Shown piece after piece: positions 23,908 through 33,987 of a stretch of DNA of 64,000 bases (its first letter is position 1; every line of letters starts with the position of its first letter). The translations under genes were made by a program, and so were the position numbers. The notes below the pieces were generated by a model. It searched no databases and had not been told where the DNA came from. It saw nothing but the letters and a program-made list of their open reading frames with translations. Source of the DNA: Lantana camara (lineage: Eukaryota > Streptophyta > Magnoliopsida > Lamiales > Verbenaceae); the NCBI GenBank assembly GCA_037501455.1, contig CM074857.1, forward strand, positions 122,189,501 to 122,253,500, given 5' to 3'.

Positions 23908-24284
23908 CGGCCATCGTCCAACGATGGTACCTTGGGGGAAAGAGTCGGCTCGTTGATGGGGTGGTCGTGGCGTTGTGGGGTGGGGGCCTGGTGGTGGTTT
24001 TGCGTCATCCGGCGGCGGCACCTTGGTGATGGTGCTGCTACTCATGTGGTGAAGATACAACCCCAAGGGTGTCTTGGTCATTTACAAATTTTAATAATAA
24101 TTGTTTATTTATTGTTTTTTGTTAAAAATAAAGGAAAAACGTTAAGAGTATTTGAAACTTTTTATATTTTTCGTTCGAGACCTCAAGCCAAACAGATCTT
24201 GCAGGAACTAATATATACTTTCTCAAAGTATAGATCCTAATTTATAATTTCGTCTATTATAAAGGTAGTGGACGTAATTTACCC

Positions 24285-24737
24285 TAAAAAATATTAGGTA
24301 AAATCAAGCATCGATCGACTCATATCTCGTTGCTCTAATGATTTCAGCCTCCAATTATTGTGTGCTGCTATAATAGTCTGACCACGGAATTAGAACACCT
24401 GGGCATTTTATAAAAATAGTATTAAAATATTCCTATAGTGCATAATTGGTGTACTATTTGAAGCTATTTCAAAAGTGGAGTGATCCGCTGGTACCAAAAG
24501 CGGAATCAACATTTCATTTTACAGTTGGAGTTTTTTATATATTCGAACTTCAACTTTCTAGAAATTATATTTTTAGCCTCATTATTTTTATTCCTTGAAA
24601 ATAGTCTTAAACTTTGAGATATTTGTTTTCTAAGCCGAGAGACTTATAGTGTTGATAGTCAGGTCTTGATTTTAATTAGATCTTTTTTAGCCTGATTAGG
24701 TACTGTGGATTGAGTAAAGACTAGGCTAGAGTTATAA
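24285..24737. other. AT-rich sequence between two elements
   Basis: No gene. A short hairpin with GGTACCAAAAGCGGAATCA near 24490 resembles the internal repeat of the palindromic MITE at 14102-14478. Confidence 0.45.
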
Positions 24738-27700
24738 TGTAACATCCCGCTCGTCCGACCGTACAAGTACACGACTCGAGAGTGCTAAGTGTGCATTTAA
24801 ATTATTTAATTATGCAATTAAGTGTTATTTTAATGTTTATGTAATTATTTGAAATTATTTGTTTAACTTGCAACTTGAATTTTAAACGTTTATATTTATG
24901 TCTTGTGTAATTTGCTCTATATGTATTCGATTTTAATTCTGATTTTTATGTAATCTTGGTATATCTGAATTATGTGAGTTATGAATATGTTTGCATGCTC
25001 GTTACATGTTTTAGAGTTCGTTTATTTTGTTTCTTGGCTCGTTTTTGTGAAACGAGATTTGTGAGGGATTCGAGGGCCTAACGAGTTTAGCGCACCTTGG
25101 GTTCCGGAAGCTGTAACTTGAGCTCGGGAATTCGGATTCGAATTCCGGAAGTGGCTTCGGACTCGTAACGAAGAATGAAAGTTAGAGAATTTGGCCTCAT
25201 ATTTTTATAAACCCGTTTGATCTCCCGAATTTTTCCCGAAACGCAGCCTTGTGACAGATTCACTACCTTTTACCAATTTGTCCATAATTAATTCATTCCT
25301 TGACTAAAATGCCCCCAACTTGAGCCAAATTAAACCTAACACACTCCTATTTTCACCCATATTTCCCTCATTTCAACCAGACCTAGAGAGAGGAAGGAAA
25401 AGCAGCAGCAACGTGAAAGAGAGGGAAAAAGAGGAAGAGAGAAAGGCCACTATTCACTCATTGGATTTCTTGCTCGTTCGGCCACCATCCTTCGCCAAAT
25501 TTGAAAGGTGAGTATAATTTTGTGATATCCATCTTCTTAGCTTTCTTTTGCATATGATCTTGCCCATTTTCATGAAGAATCAAGCATGCCATGGCTAAGA
25601 GCATGAATAGTTAGGTTAGAATGCATTTGGAGGAATTCTTGCCATTCTTTGCTTCATTTCTTTGTTTCAAGCTATATATGTGATTTATATGACTTCTATG
25701 ATTTATTCTCAAGCATGATTTTCATGGAACTTGACTGAAAATTTGATCACCATTAATGAATTTTTAAGAAGCTTAAAGATGAAGATGAATTTTGATCTCT
25801 TGCTCCCAATCTTGTTTCCTTCTCGTTTGCTGCGTGTATGAGTGTTGTTTTGTGCTTATTTTTGCTCTTTTTCGTTGCCCTTTTGATTCTTGAACCTGCT
25901 GCTTTGTGGTTGTTGCTTTGGAGAAGACGAATAGGGGAGGAAGATGCAATTTCCGCGACCGCTATAGAGGTCGCAGCGGCGACCGTTTTCAGGCACTTTT
26001 GGATCGCTGTCGTGACCCATTTTCTGCCCAGTTTCGAGATGAGGCTTCTTCACAGGCTGCGGTCTATGTTGCACGGACACGGACACGGCGACACGGACAC
26101 GGCGACACGGATTTTTTCAAAATTTTAGGACACGACACGGCTCCGACACGGCTATATTTTATATAAATAAATATATTTTATATATAAATAAAGATATTTT
26201 ATATAAAAATAAAAATATTTTATAAGTATAATCTATGTAACATAAAATATTTATAAAAATATATAATATTAAAAACTAAAATAAGTTTTATTATTTCAAT
26301 TTTCTCTCCAAAAAATTCAAAAAATATTAAAAAAAGCATAAAAAAATGATCAAATTTGCTCCGCCGTGTCCGAGCCGTGTCGGACACTCCACCTCGCCGT
26401 GTCCGACACCGTGTCCCAAATTTTTTTTTTTTTTTTTTTTCCGGACACTCCTTCAGCCGTGTCCGACACGTGTCCGTGCCGTGTCCGAGCCGTGTCCGTG
26501 TCCGACACGTGTCGGACACTGCACGGGCCATTTTTTAGGCGTGTCCGTGCTTTAGAGGCTGCGGTTGATGGTGGTCATGCCCGCGACCACCTGGAAGCTG
26601 TTTTGGGGTCACGACCGCGACCCCTTTTGGGGCTGCTGTTGTGTTTTGTTTTCGCTTTCGTTCGTGTTTTTCTTGTTTTTCTTGCTCCTTTCTTGTCTTG
26701 TGTGTGTAGGTAACTTGTTATATTATATGTTAAGTGTGTTATTATGAATTTATCTCATCAATTCGATACCTTTGCGTGAAATAAATGGCCTACGTGTTTC
26801 ATACGTGTCTATATGTGCATGCATGATTTCAAGATGTAAATGCTTGCCTTGCATGTTATTTCTTGAGGATTTTATGAAGTATATGCATGGCTTACTTGTC
26901 GTATTATGTGTTACATGCCTTGTGATGAATTATTTTGACTTCGATGATTTTATACGTGATATATGTGCCCTAACATGCGCTATATATCTTCATACGTGCA
27001 TGCATGAATTAATGTAGCATTTCCTTGTTCTGTTAATTTTTCTTACTCCATTTCTTGAATGTATGCATGCCTAAGGTGTTATATGACGTGTTATGAATGT
27101 TGTATGAATTTTATAATTTTATTTAACGTGAAATATGTGAATTATGACTCAACATGAATAAATATGATATTATATGATTTAAATGAAATCTCATTACATT
27201 CTTTATGCATCATTTGCATCCATATGCATTTGCCGAGCGTCTAAGTGGTTCATATCAAGTCTAAGTTTGTCTTTTGTCTTTGTTTTGTCCTTAGGTTTGT
27301 TCCGTGGTTGAAGAGGTGGTCTCTTAGATGTCCGTTGGTTCCTTTTTTTTTCCGTTTCATCGACAAGGTGAGGTTTCCTTCTTTTTAGTTATAGCGACCT
27401 ACAACTCTACCTGAATTTTGAGCCCGTATGCGACTACGTATATATATTTATACTTAGATACGTGTTTTGATATGTATTTGCGGGAATTGGTCCCTTTGTT
27501 ATGAAATCTTTTGAAAAACGCTTTTATATATACGTAAGTTTATTTTCATTTATTTGATTTGAAAAGTGTTGGTGTGTGTGAACGTTTTGAAAAAGCGAGC
27601 TTTTCAGAAAATTCAGAATTTTGAAAATTCAGACTTTTGACTTATGAATGGGCCCCGGAGGAGTGGTATGTGATTCTCGGGTCGACCGTGGGGTCGCCGA

Positions 27701-28676
27701 GCTCTCTCATCAACACGACTCCATTTTTGGGTGACTTGGCCTAAGCTTGGGAGGTCGAGGGGATGACGGGTCTCCTTTTGGCTGATGGTAACCCCGTAGG
27801 TGGAGCGGGTAGGATCCCCCGTATCCGAACTTCTGACTAGCGAACGAGGTTGAGGATGGCCGTCCTTACCCCCAAACGGAGAAGGTGGGATTGATTTAGA
27901 GCTTTGATTTATTTATGCCTTTTGATTCAGTTATGAATGGCGTGTAGGTTGGAAAACTCGTGCTCGCCGAGTATTGTGATTCTGATTTTAAATATTGATC
28001 GTGAAACAGGAGTGGATTCCTAATTTATAAAATTGTTTGATTTTGGCCTTCGGCCTTAACCCTTTTTTTCCTTATACATTTTATCTCGGGTTTAAAATGA
28101 TTTAGAATGCAAAAACCACGCCCCAGTTCATGGATTTTCATATTGATATATGCTCTGCTCTATTGTATACGTACGTGTGAGTGTGTTAGCCCCCTCACCA
28201 GTCTTTAGGACTGACCCTCGGTTTTGTTTCTTTTTTCCCCTTTTCGTCTACGTTGCAGGTACTTTTGGAGGTTCGAGCTAGGCGGTTGTTCTTGTGTCAT
28301 TGTTTAAGGATAGCTCGAGTCACATGCATTGTATTTTATTTATTTTTACGCATTATGTTAATTTTGAAATATGTATAAATTCGGTATTTAGACTTTGGCC
28401 TGGGATAAGTCTTGCATAATTGCCTTGTATATAAATTGTATAAGTTATATATGATGGACATAATTGGAGAACTGCTAGCATTTATGATTTGAAATTTATC
28501 GCTTCCGTGTTTTATGTTTATTGCGCACTCTGTATTAAGGTCTAGACCACCTAGATAGGGTGAGTTTTGTTTGTCACCCATTCGCCATGGCTTGGTGCGT
28601 GTGCGGAGTTCCTATTTCGTTATACGTGTCGAGCTATGGTGCGGGGAATGTGGTGCCCTTCGCTCGGGGTGCTACA
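24738..28676 (+). mobile_element. LTR-like unit D
   Basis: Begins TGTAACATCCCG and ends GGGGTGCTACA. Flanks are TATAA (24733-24737) and TTTAA (28677-28681), which match at 4 of 5. After removing the hAT-like MITE inside it, the length is about 3.4 kb. Its 3' portion is collinear with unit B. No gag-pol sequence is visible. I interpret it as a solo LTR or non-coding LTR element of the same broad family as A and B. Open frames inside (25838-26128, 26772-27017) have no recognisable features. Confidence 0.72.
26064..26557. mobile_element. hAT-like MITE built of CCGTGTC/GACACGG repeats
   Basis: The termini CTATGTTGCACGGAC (left) and, inverted, CTCTAAAGCACGGAC (right) match. They are flanked by a perfect 8-bp duplication GCTGCGGT (26056-26063, 26558-26565), the hAT hallmark. 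The two arms are dense in GACACGG/CCGTGTC variants around an AT-rich middle and a poly-T run. Open frames across it are by-products of the repeat. Confidence 0.87.
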
Positions 28677-28681
28677 TTTAA

Positions 28682-30419
28682 GGTAAAAGAACCTTTACAA
28701 TCCCAAAATTATTATGTTTTCCTCAAATGCATGGGGATATGATTTTAGGAAATAATTTTCTATCTCAATATTTTCCTATAATCCTAAAAAATGAAAATTT
28801 CATTATTACTGATAAGAAAAAATCTTATACAGTTCCATGGATACAATCACACTCCTTTATATGTGATAAAGGGTTTGCGCCAGTCAAGCGTGGTGATACT
28901 AGTCCAATCTTAGATCTAGACAAAATAGAAACAAAAGAGTTAGAAAAATAGCATTGGGTTTATAAAACATTAAGCCCTAATTTTTCAGAAAATCCACTAT
29001 TACTTTGGAAAAAATCTCCGAGGTATTGTGAATTGAAACTAAAAGATAATGATAAAATTGTTAGAGTAAAACCTATGATCTATACTAAACAAGTTATAGA
29101 TGAGTTTCAAAAACAAATAAAAGAATTACTAGAAAAAGGACCGATAGAAGAAACAAAAAGCTGTCATTCCAGTCCAGCCTTCTTAGTGATGAATCACAAT
29201 GAAGTAAAAAGAGGAAAAGCACGAATGGTTATAAATTATAAAAAGTTAAATGAAAATTGAGAATTTGACAGGTACTTTATCCCTAGAAAAGATGTCCTAG
29301 TTAATCAAACTAGAGGGGCAAAAGTATTTAGTAAATTTGATTATAAATCTGGATTTTGGAAAATTAAGCTAACAGAAGAATCAAAACCATTGACTGCTTT
29401 TTCAGCACCTTATGGGCACTATCAATGGGTAGTTTTACCATTCGGGATATGCAATGCCCCACAAATACTTCAAAGATGGATGGATGAAATCTTTAAAGAT
29501 CTTAAAGATTTTTGTCTAGTCTATATTGATGATATTCTTATCTTTTCAAAAAATCTTGAAGAGCATAAGAAACATTTAGAAATTGCTTGCAAAAAGTTTA
29601 GAGAACATGGGATAATTTTAAGTTCCAATAAAATAGAGTTGGAGAAAAGTGAGATTGATTATTTAGGAATAATCTTAAGTTCTACGGGAATAATTCTTCA
29701 ACCACATATTACTACAAAGATCAATGAATTTCCAGAAAAGCTGGAAACATTAGAGGATCTGCAAAGTCTTTTAGGTCTACTCAATTATGGGAGACAATTT
29801 GTTAAAAATCTCTCTAAGTTGGAAAAACCTTTCTTAGAAAAATTAAAAAGTGCTCAGAAAAATCAAAAGAATAATAAAACCAAGATAGAGTGGACTGAGT
29901 TAGATACAAAAAGTACAAGAAATAAAAAGTTTCTTTAAACCAAATTTAAAAGTTTATTTTCTAAAAGAAACTGATTTGATGATTTTGGAAACTGATGCCT
30001 CCGAAATGCTTTGGGGTGTAGTACTCAAAGCAGTGAGTTTACCTCATGATATTTTACAAAAAGAAAACAATCTACAACAAATACTTAAGAATCATAAAGA
30101 TTCGAAAGAGTTGATTTGTGGATATAATTCTGGAAAATTTAAACCTAGTGAGTTGAATTATATTATTTTTGAAAAAGAGTTATTAGCCATAAAAAATGGT
30201 ATTAAAAGATTTCAGATTTATTTAGCACCAATTAAGTTTCTTATTAGGACTGATAATAAGGCCGTTAAAGATTTTCTTAATAAGAAGAAAGTCGAAGACA
30301 ACCCTAGAAGAGTGAGATGGTCAAATTATATCTCTCAATACTCTTTTGAAGTTGTTCATATTAATTCTGATAAAAATGTTCTTGCAGATTATCTTAGCAG
30401 ACATCATAATGGATATTAA
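28682..30419 (+). pseudogene. pararetroviral protease(partial)-reverse transcriptase-RNase H, broken
   Basis: The first part (28682 onward) is the C-terminal end of an aspartic protease (ILGNNFL segment); its active-site region is missing. In-frame stops lie at 28949-28951 (TAG) and 29258-29260 (TGA). The RT palm follows at 29390-29930, with the FGICNAPQ-type motif and YIDD catalytic box at about 29523-29534. A frameshift near 29900-29920 moves the frame. RNase H then continues to 30419, with ETDASE, FEKELLAIKNG, RTDNKA and ADYLSR motifs. These are caulimovirid-type RT/RNase H signatures. Function is lost through truncation, two stops and one frameshift. Confidence 0.87.
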
Positions 30420-30438
30420 AATAAATTATATTTTGTTA

Positions 30439-31749
30439 ATGTAGAGAAATCCAGGTAAAAGACCAATGAACTTAAATCCGAGTGGATCAAGAAATCCTAC
30501 TCCGAGACCTGCACCAGCAATGGTACCAACCAACCAATTTTGATATCCACCAAACATTCCTCAGTGTTGGTATGTTCCAGAAAATCAGTTTTGGCGCACA
30601 CCACAGAGTTATTCAAATGTAGTTGCTAAACCAGCTCCTGAGAAAACTGAAGAACCAAAGGATTTCTACAATCTTGGAATTTCAAAAAATCTTTATGAGC
30701 CTTTTAACAAAACATGGAAAACTTATGTCATGGGCAAAAGAGCTGATTTCAGAAGAAGTATGATTCAGTTGACACAAGAACTAAAAAAGACTTGTGGTCA
30801 AATTGATATCATAAAAGAATATGCAAAAAGAATTTTGGAAAGCATAAATTTTGAAAAAGAAACTCATAATTTTGTACTAATTTTCCAAACCAGGAAACTC
30901 TTTGAAGCTTTGGAAATTGAAGCAAATAACCCACAATTAAACAAGTTAGTGAGGGTAACCATGTTCGAGGAAGCCAATGAAAAATTACCAAAAGAAGTTT
31001 TTGAAAAAATCATCGCAAGAATTCATGAATCAAGAATTAAAGCAATTCTTGATAATTCTAATTTCCAATCATATTTTCCTCAATACCATATCAGAGGAAT
31101 CAAATATGATCTTCAATTACATAATTTTTCATTGGAAGCACTTCAATGGGGACTAGTTAGTAAAATCACTTTTAATCCCATGGATTCTGCGAAATATTGG
31201 GAATTTCCAGCCATGATCAAACAAATGATTTATGAAATCCCTGAAGAATATAAAAGGATGCCTTTATCCCTTAAAATTGTCTCGTCAACCGGATGGAGAG
31301 AAAAAGAAAGATTTTTCCAGCCATATCAAATATGGACCCTAGAACCATATGTTTATGAAGAAGAGGATGTAAAAGATGAATATCCTGGAGAAGATAAAAT
31401 TGAAGAAGACATTCTCTTGTGGTCTTGGTTAAGATTGGTGGATTATGCTTCAAGGTTGGAAAAAACTATCAAAGAAGATCAAAAAATTATTACAGATGGA
31501 AGAAGGATGTTCAAAACCGCATTATTTAATCCATCAAAACAAAATCTAGACGAAGCCAAAAATGTTTTGTCAAAACTAAATAAATTAGAAGATGTTCCAG
31601 TAATTGTTATGGAAAATTTTGAAGATTACTGGTGTCAATTCGAAGTGGAATCAGCATGCCCTGACAATGAGGCAGATGATGGAAGTGATTATTGGAATAG
31701 CTTGGATGAAGATGCCCTACACAATATTGAAAACATGATGGAGGGATGA
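30439..31749 (+). pseudogene. pararetroviral downstream ORF of unknown function
   Basis: A frame of about 437 codons starts just after RNase H. It is interrupted by TAG at 30442-30444 and TGA at 30541-30543, then open from about 30544 to 31749 (339 aa from the Met at 30730). The N-terminal part is Pro/Asn-rich. The main part is helix-rich and charged. The C terminus is strongly acidic (residues EEEDVKDEY and a final Asp/Glu cluster). I see no viroplasmin/transactivator signature. Its place after RT-RNase H suggests the second ORF of a two-ORF caulimovirid. No function is assigned. Confidence 0.65.
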
Positions 31750-31894
31750 AAACACAGAAGCATGGTGGTCCCATAAAAACTGTTCATCCACTAGAAAAAG
31801 GAATCCAAGAAGGAAAATTTTGAAAAGAATCACTATCAGCCACATCTCTTAATAAACCCAATTGAAGAAGGCATTTGGAGTCTGAATTTCTGCC

Positions 31895-31903
31895 TATAAA
31901 ATA
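31895..31903 (+). promoter_or_regulatory. pararetroviral TATA box
   Basis: GCCTATAAAATAGGCCC lies about 145 bp downstream of the last ORF, in the single intergenic region. This is where caulimovirids place the pregenomic RNA promoter. Confidence 0.7.
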
Positions 31904-32041
31904 GGCCCAAGATGCACATTGGAGGACACCGAAAATCAGAAGAGTATTCCTACTTCTAATTTGAGAATCCCTCAAAACTTTCCACTTTCAGCTTTCCTTT
32001 CAAATTCCTAGTATAATCTTTATGTTTAGCTTGTAAGTTGT

Positions 32042-32047
32042 AATAAA
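32042..32047 (+). terminator. pararetroviral poly(A) signal
   Basis: AATAAA lies about 140 bp downstream of the TATA box and upstream of the primer-binding site. That order matches terminally redundant caulimovirid transcripts. Followed by a T-rich stretch. Confidence 0.6.
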
Positions 32048-32125
32048 GAACATAATCAGTGTTCTCTTTTCAATTCCTTTGTAAATCTATCAATTCCTTT
32101 TCATTGTACGTGCACTCTGGTACTG

Positions 32126-32138
32126 TGGTATCAGAACC
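32126..32138 (+). other. tRNA-Met primer-binding site of the pararetrovirus
   Basis: TGGTATCAGAACC matches the complement of plant initiator tRNA-Met 3' end in its first eight or nine bases. It lies downstream of TATA and AATAAA, as expected for the minus-strand DNA primer site of caulimovirids. Confidence 0.78.
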
Positions 32139-32231
32139 TCGAAAGAGGCCTGATCTAGGGGAAGTAGCAAGCTTGTAGCTGTTTAGCAGCTTGCACCCTT
32201 TTGTAGCTGAAACCCAGCAATTATGTCTAAG

Positions 32232-32391
32232 CTATGATGCACGGACACTTCTAAAAATATCATTTTGCCGTGTCGTGTCATGCCGTGTCGTGTCGGACAC
32301 TCTTTACGTGGGAAATTCAAGAAAAAATCCGTGTCGCCATATCCGTGTCGTGTCGTGTCCGTGTCGCCGTGTCCGTGTCCGTGCATCATAG
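32232..32391. mobile_element. short hAT-like MITE of CCGTGTC repeats
   Basis: 160 bp with perfect terminal inverted repeats CTATGATGCACGGAC. A perfect 8-bp duplication TGTCTAAG flanks it (32224-32231, 32392-32399). The body is made of GTGTCGTGTC/GTGTCCG variants. It belongs to the same family as the 494-bp element at 26064-26557 and sits in the leader of the pararetrovirus copy. Confidence 0.92.
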
Positions 32392-32399
32392 TGTCTAAG

Positions 32400-32820
32400 G
32401 TACTATTTTAATGTTATTTACGTTGTAATTATTTGTATCTTTATTCGTGTTTAATTTTATCTTACTTTCTGTTAATATATTTATGTTATTATTTGTTATA
32501 GTTTAAGATTTGTTGTCATTACCCATGTTCTATAAATTTAGGGACTACATTTTATAATTCATAGAATATTTGGGTCTCATTTATAATATTTATAACTTGG
32601 AATTCCAAATTCAACTTTTATGAAAGTTCTGCTTTCCTAAAACATGGAAAGCACTAGAATTGCAATAGATTGCAATACCACACCATAATTGCACTATCTC
32701 AAAATTTGTGCACTACTGTTGCAAATAACCCTGAACACCTCATTAACCCAAAAACAAACCATCATAAAAGAGCCAACTAAAGGTGGTGACCAAAATTACT
32801 ATGCCTAATTAAGTACCACC
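32400..32820. other. AT-rich sequence
   Basis: Probably the end of the pararetroviral leader followed by intergenic DNA. No gene seen. Confidence 0.4.
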
Positions 32821-33375
32821 TGATGTGGGCCATATTTTCCACATTAATTAAATTAGAATAATAAAAGAATCACGTCAGAAGAACAGAAGAAGTTTTGAGA
32901 GAAAATGGGAAAGAAGGAATCAACAAGCAGAATGTGATCAGAGATTTTAAATTCAAAAGAGTCCCACGTGCCTAAGATTGTGGAGAGAGATAATCAACTT
33001 CTGAAGAGAATAAAAGGGGAGAGAGAGAGGAGAATTTCACATCGTCATTCACATTTTCTACAGAAAACCCTAACAGTCCAACTCTGAAGAACTACTAACT
33101 TTTAGCAGTCATATTTTTATTTCCCCTCTATCATTTTTTTACTGCAATTTTCATTATTATTCTAGTATAGAGAGATTTTGTACGCAGAACATATTTGTTC
33201 CAGAAGAGAGCAGCTTTTATATTTATCTTTATTTCATCGTTATTTCCATTTCTCGTTTATTTTTTTCATTATTTATCTTAGCACTTATTTTCTCATTAAT
33301 TTTTCTTCACAGCTTGGTGTAATCTCTTTTCCCGATATGATTTATCGGTGATTGTCGATTTTTCGGCAAGCATCA
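32821..33375. mobile_element. solo LTR, 555 bp
   Basis: Begins TGATGTGGGCC and ends GGCAAGCATCA, so the termini TGATG/CATCA are inverted. A perfect 5-bp duplication CCACC flanks it (32816-32820, 33376-33380). There is no internal domain. Size and ends suit a small copia-type or TRIM LTR; the family is not identified. Confidence 0.8.
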
Positions 33376-33628
33376 CCACCATTCCTCTAGCTCCTCCCTC
33401 TAAATAACACACTGCAATTGCATTTATGAGACAAATGTACAAAACAATATACACGAAAACAAACACAACTCCAGCAAATTAACGTAGCAAAATATACCAC
33501 GGATATGACATTAATAGAACAATCCCAATATCACTACCAAACTAAAAACTACGAAACTTCTGGTGGGGAGATGACAATAAAGCCTGCAAACTCAGCCTAG
33601 TGACTTACAACCGTCCAAAAAAGACCTA

Positions 33629-33824
33629 GAAAGTTCCAATACTCAACGGGCCCACCAAATTTAATTTCTGGTAAATTTTGGGGCCAAATCACCAAACTTT
33701 GAATCTCTGAGGCCATATGCATCCACGTGAATCGGTAACTTTAAGGGGCCATACCTCAATTACGTGGACGCTAAAATATCCGCTACTTTAGTCTTCTCCA
33801 CAATGCCCCCATGCACATTATAAG
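33629..33824 (+). promoter_or_regulatory. ELIP B proximal promoter
   Basis: It contains a GAAAGTTC core (33629-33636), a GGCCAAATCACCA block (about 33682-33694), a CACGTG G-box (33724-33729), TACGTGGA (33761-33768) and TATAAG (33819-33824). The order is the same as upstream of ELIP A, with slightly different spacing (CACGTG to TATA about 95 bp versus 72 bp). Confidence 0.7.
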
Positions 33825-33987
33825 TACCCACATAGATTACTCCGCTTTAATGCATTGCACAAAGCTAGTAATCTACATTGACCTGCACTACTAAGTAAAG
33901 GAAACTCTTGGTCTTGAATACTTCATCACTTCTTGACCTAACCCTCTCCTGTTTTCTAGTACTCGATCGGTTTAATTATCACACACA

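Larger units (their letters stand above)
15420..24284. mobile_element. Mutator-like non-autonomous element, expanded by nested insertions
   Basis: The inverted ends are GGGTAAATTAC at the left and GTAATTTACCC at the right. A second matching inverted block lies inside: GAAATTACAAATTAGGACCT near 15549 and its counterpart AGGATC...AATTTCG near 24225-24252. Flanking 9-mers TATATAATA (15411-15419) and TAAAAAATA (24285-24293) match at 7 of 9, as expected for an old 9-bp Mutator-type duplication. With the LTR insertions removed the element is only about 1.45 kb, with a GC-rich core (16200-16480 plus 23913-24060). It contains no transposase. The core could be captured gene sequence, but I cannot identify it. 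Confidence 0.7.
28677..32223 (+). mobile_element. endogenous pararetrovirus fragment (Caulimoviridae-like)
   Basis: The order is truncated protease, reverse transcriptase, RNase H, a second ORF, and an intergenic control region with TATA box, AATAAA and a tRNA-Met primer-binding site. No integrase or LTR is present. RNase H directly following RT, with no integrase, is the caulimovirid arrangement. Two ORFs with the last one after RNase H resembles some endogenous genera such as Florendovirus, but I cannot fix the genus. The 5' part (movement and coat protein) is absent; the copy begins right at the end of unit D. Several stops and a frameshift show that it is a dead, integrated copy. Confidence 0.82.

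Noticed and set aside
25838..26128. ORF of 96 aa inside unit D
   Set aside because: Runs into the hAT-like repeat, has a hydrophobic low-complexity start and no homologous exon structure; an accidental frame.
26346..26713. Overlapping ORFs rich in Cys/Pro/Arg/Val (CPSR, RVRAVS)
   Set aside because: Translation of the CCGTGTC repeat in all frames; by-products of the MITE.
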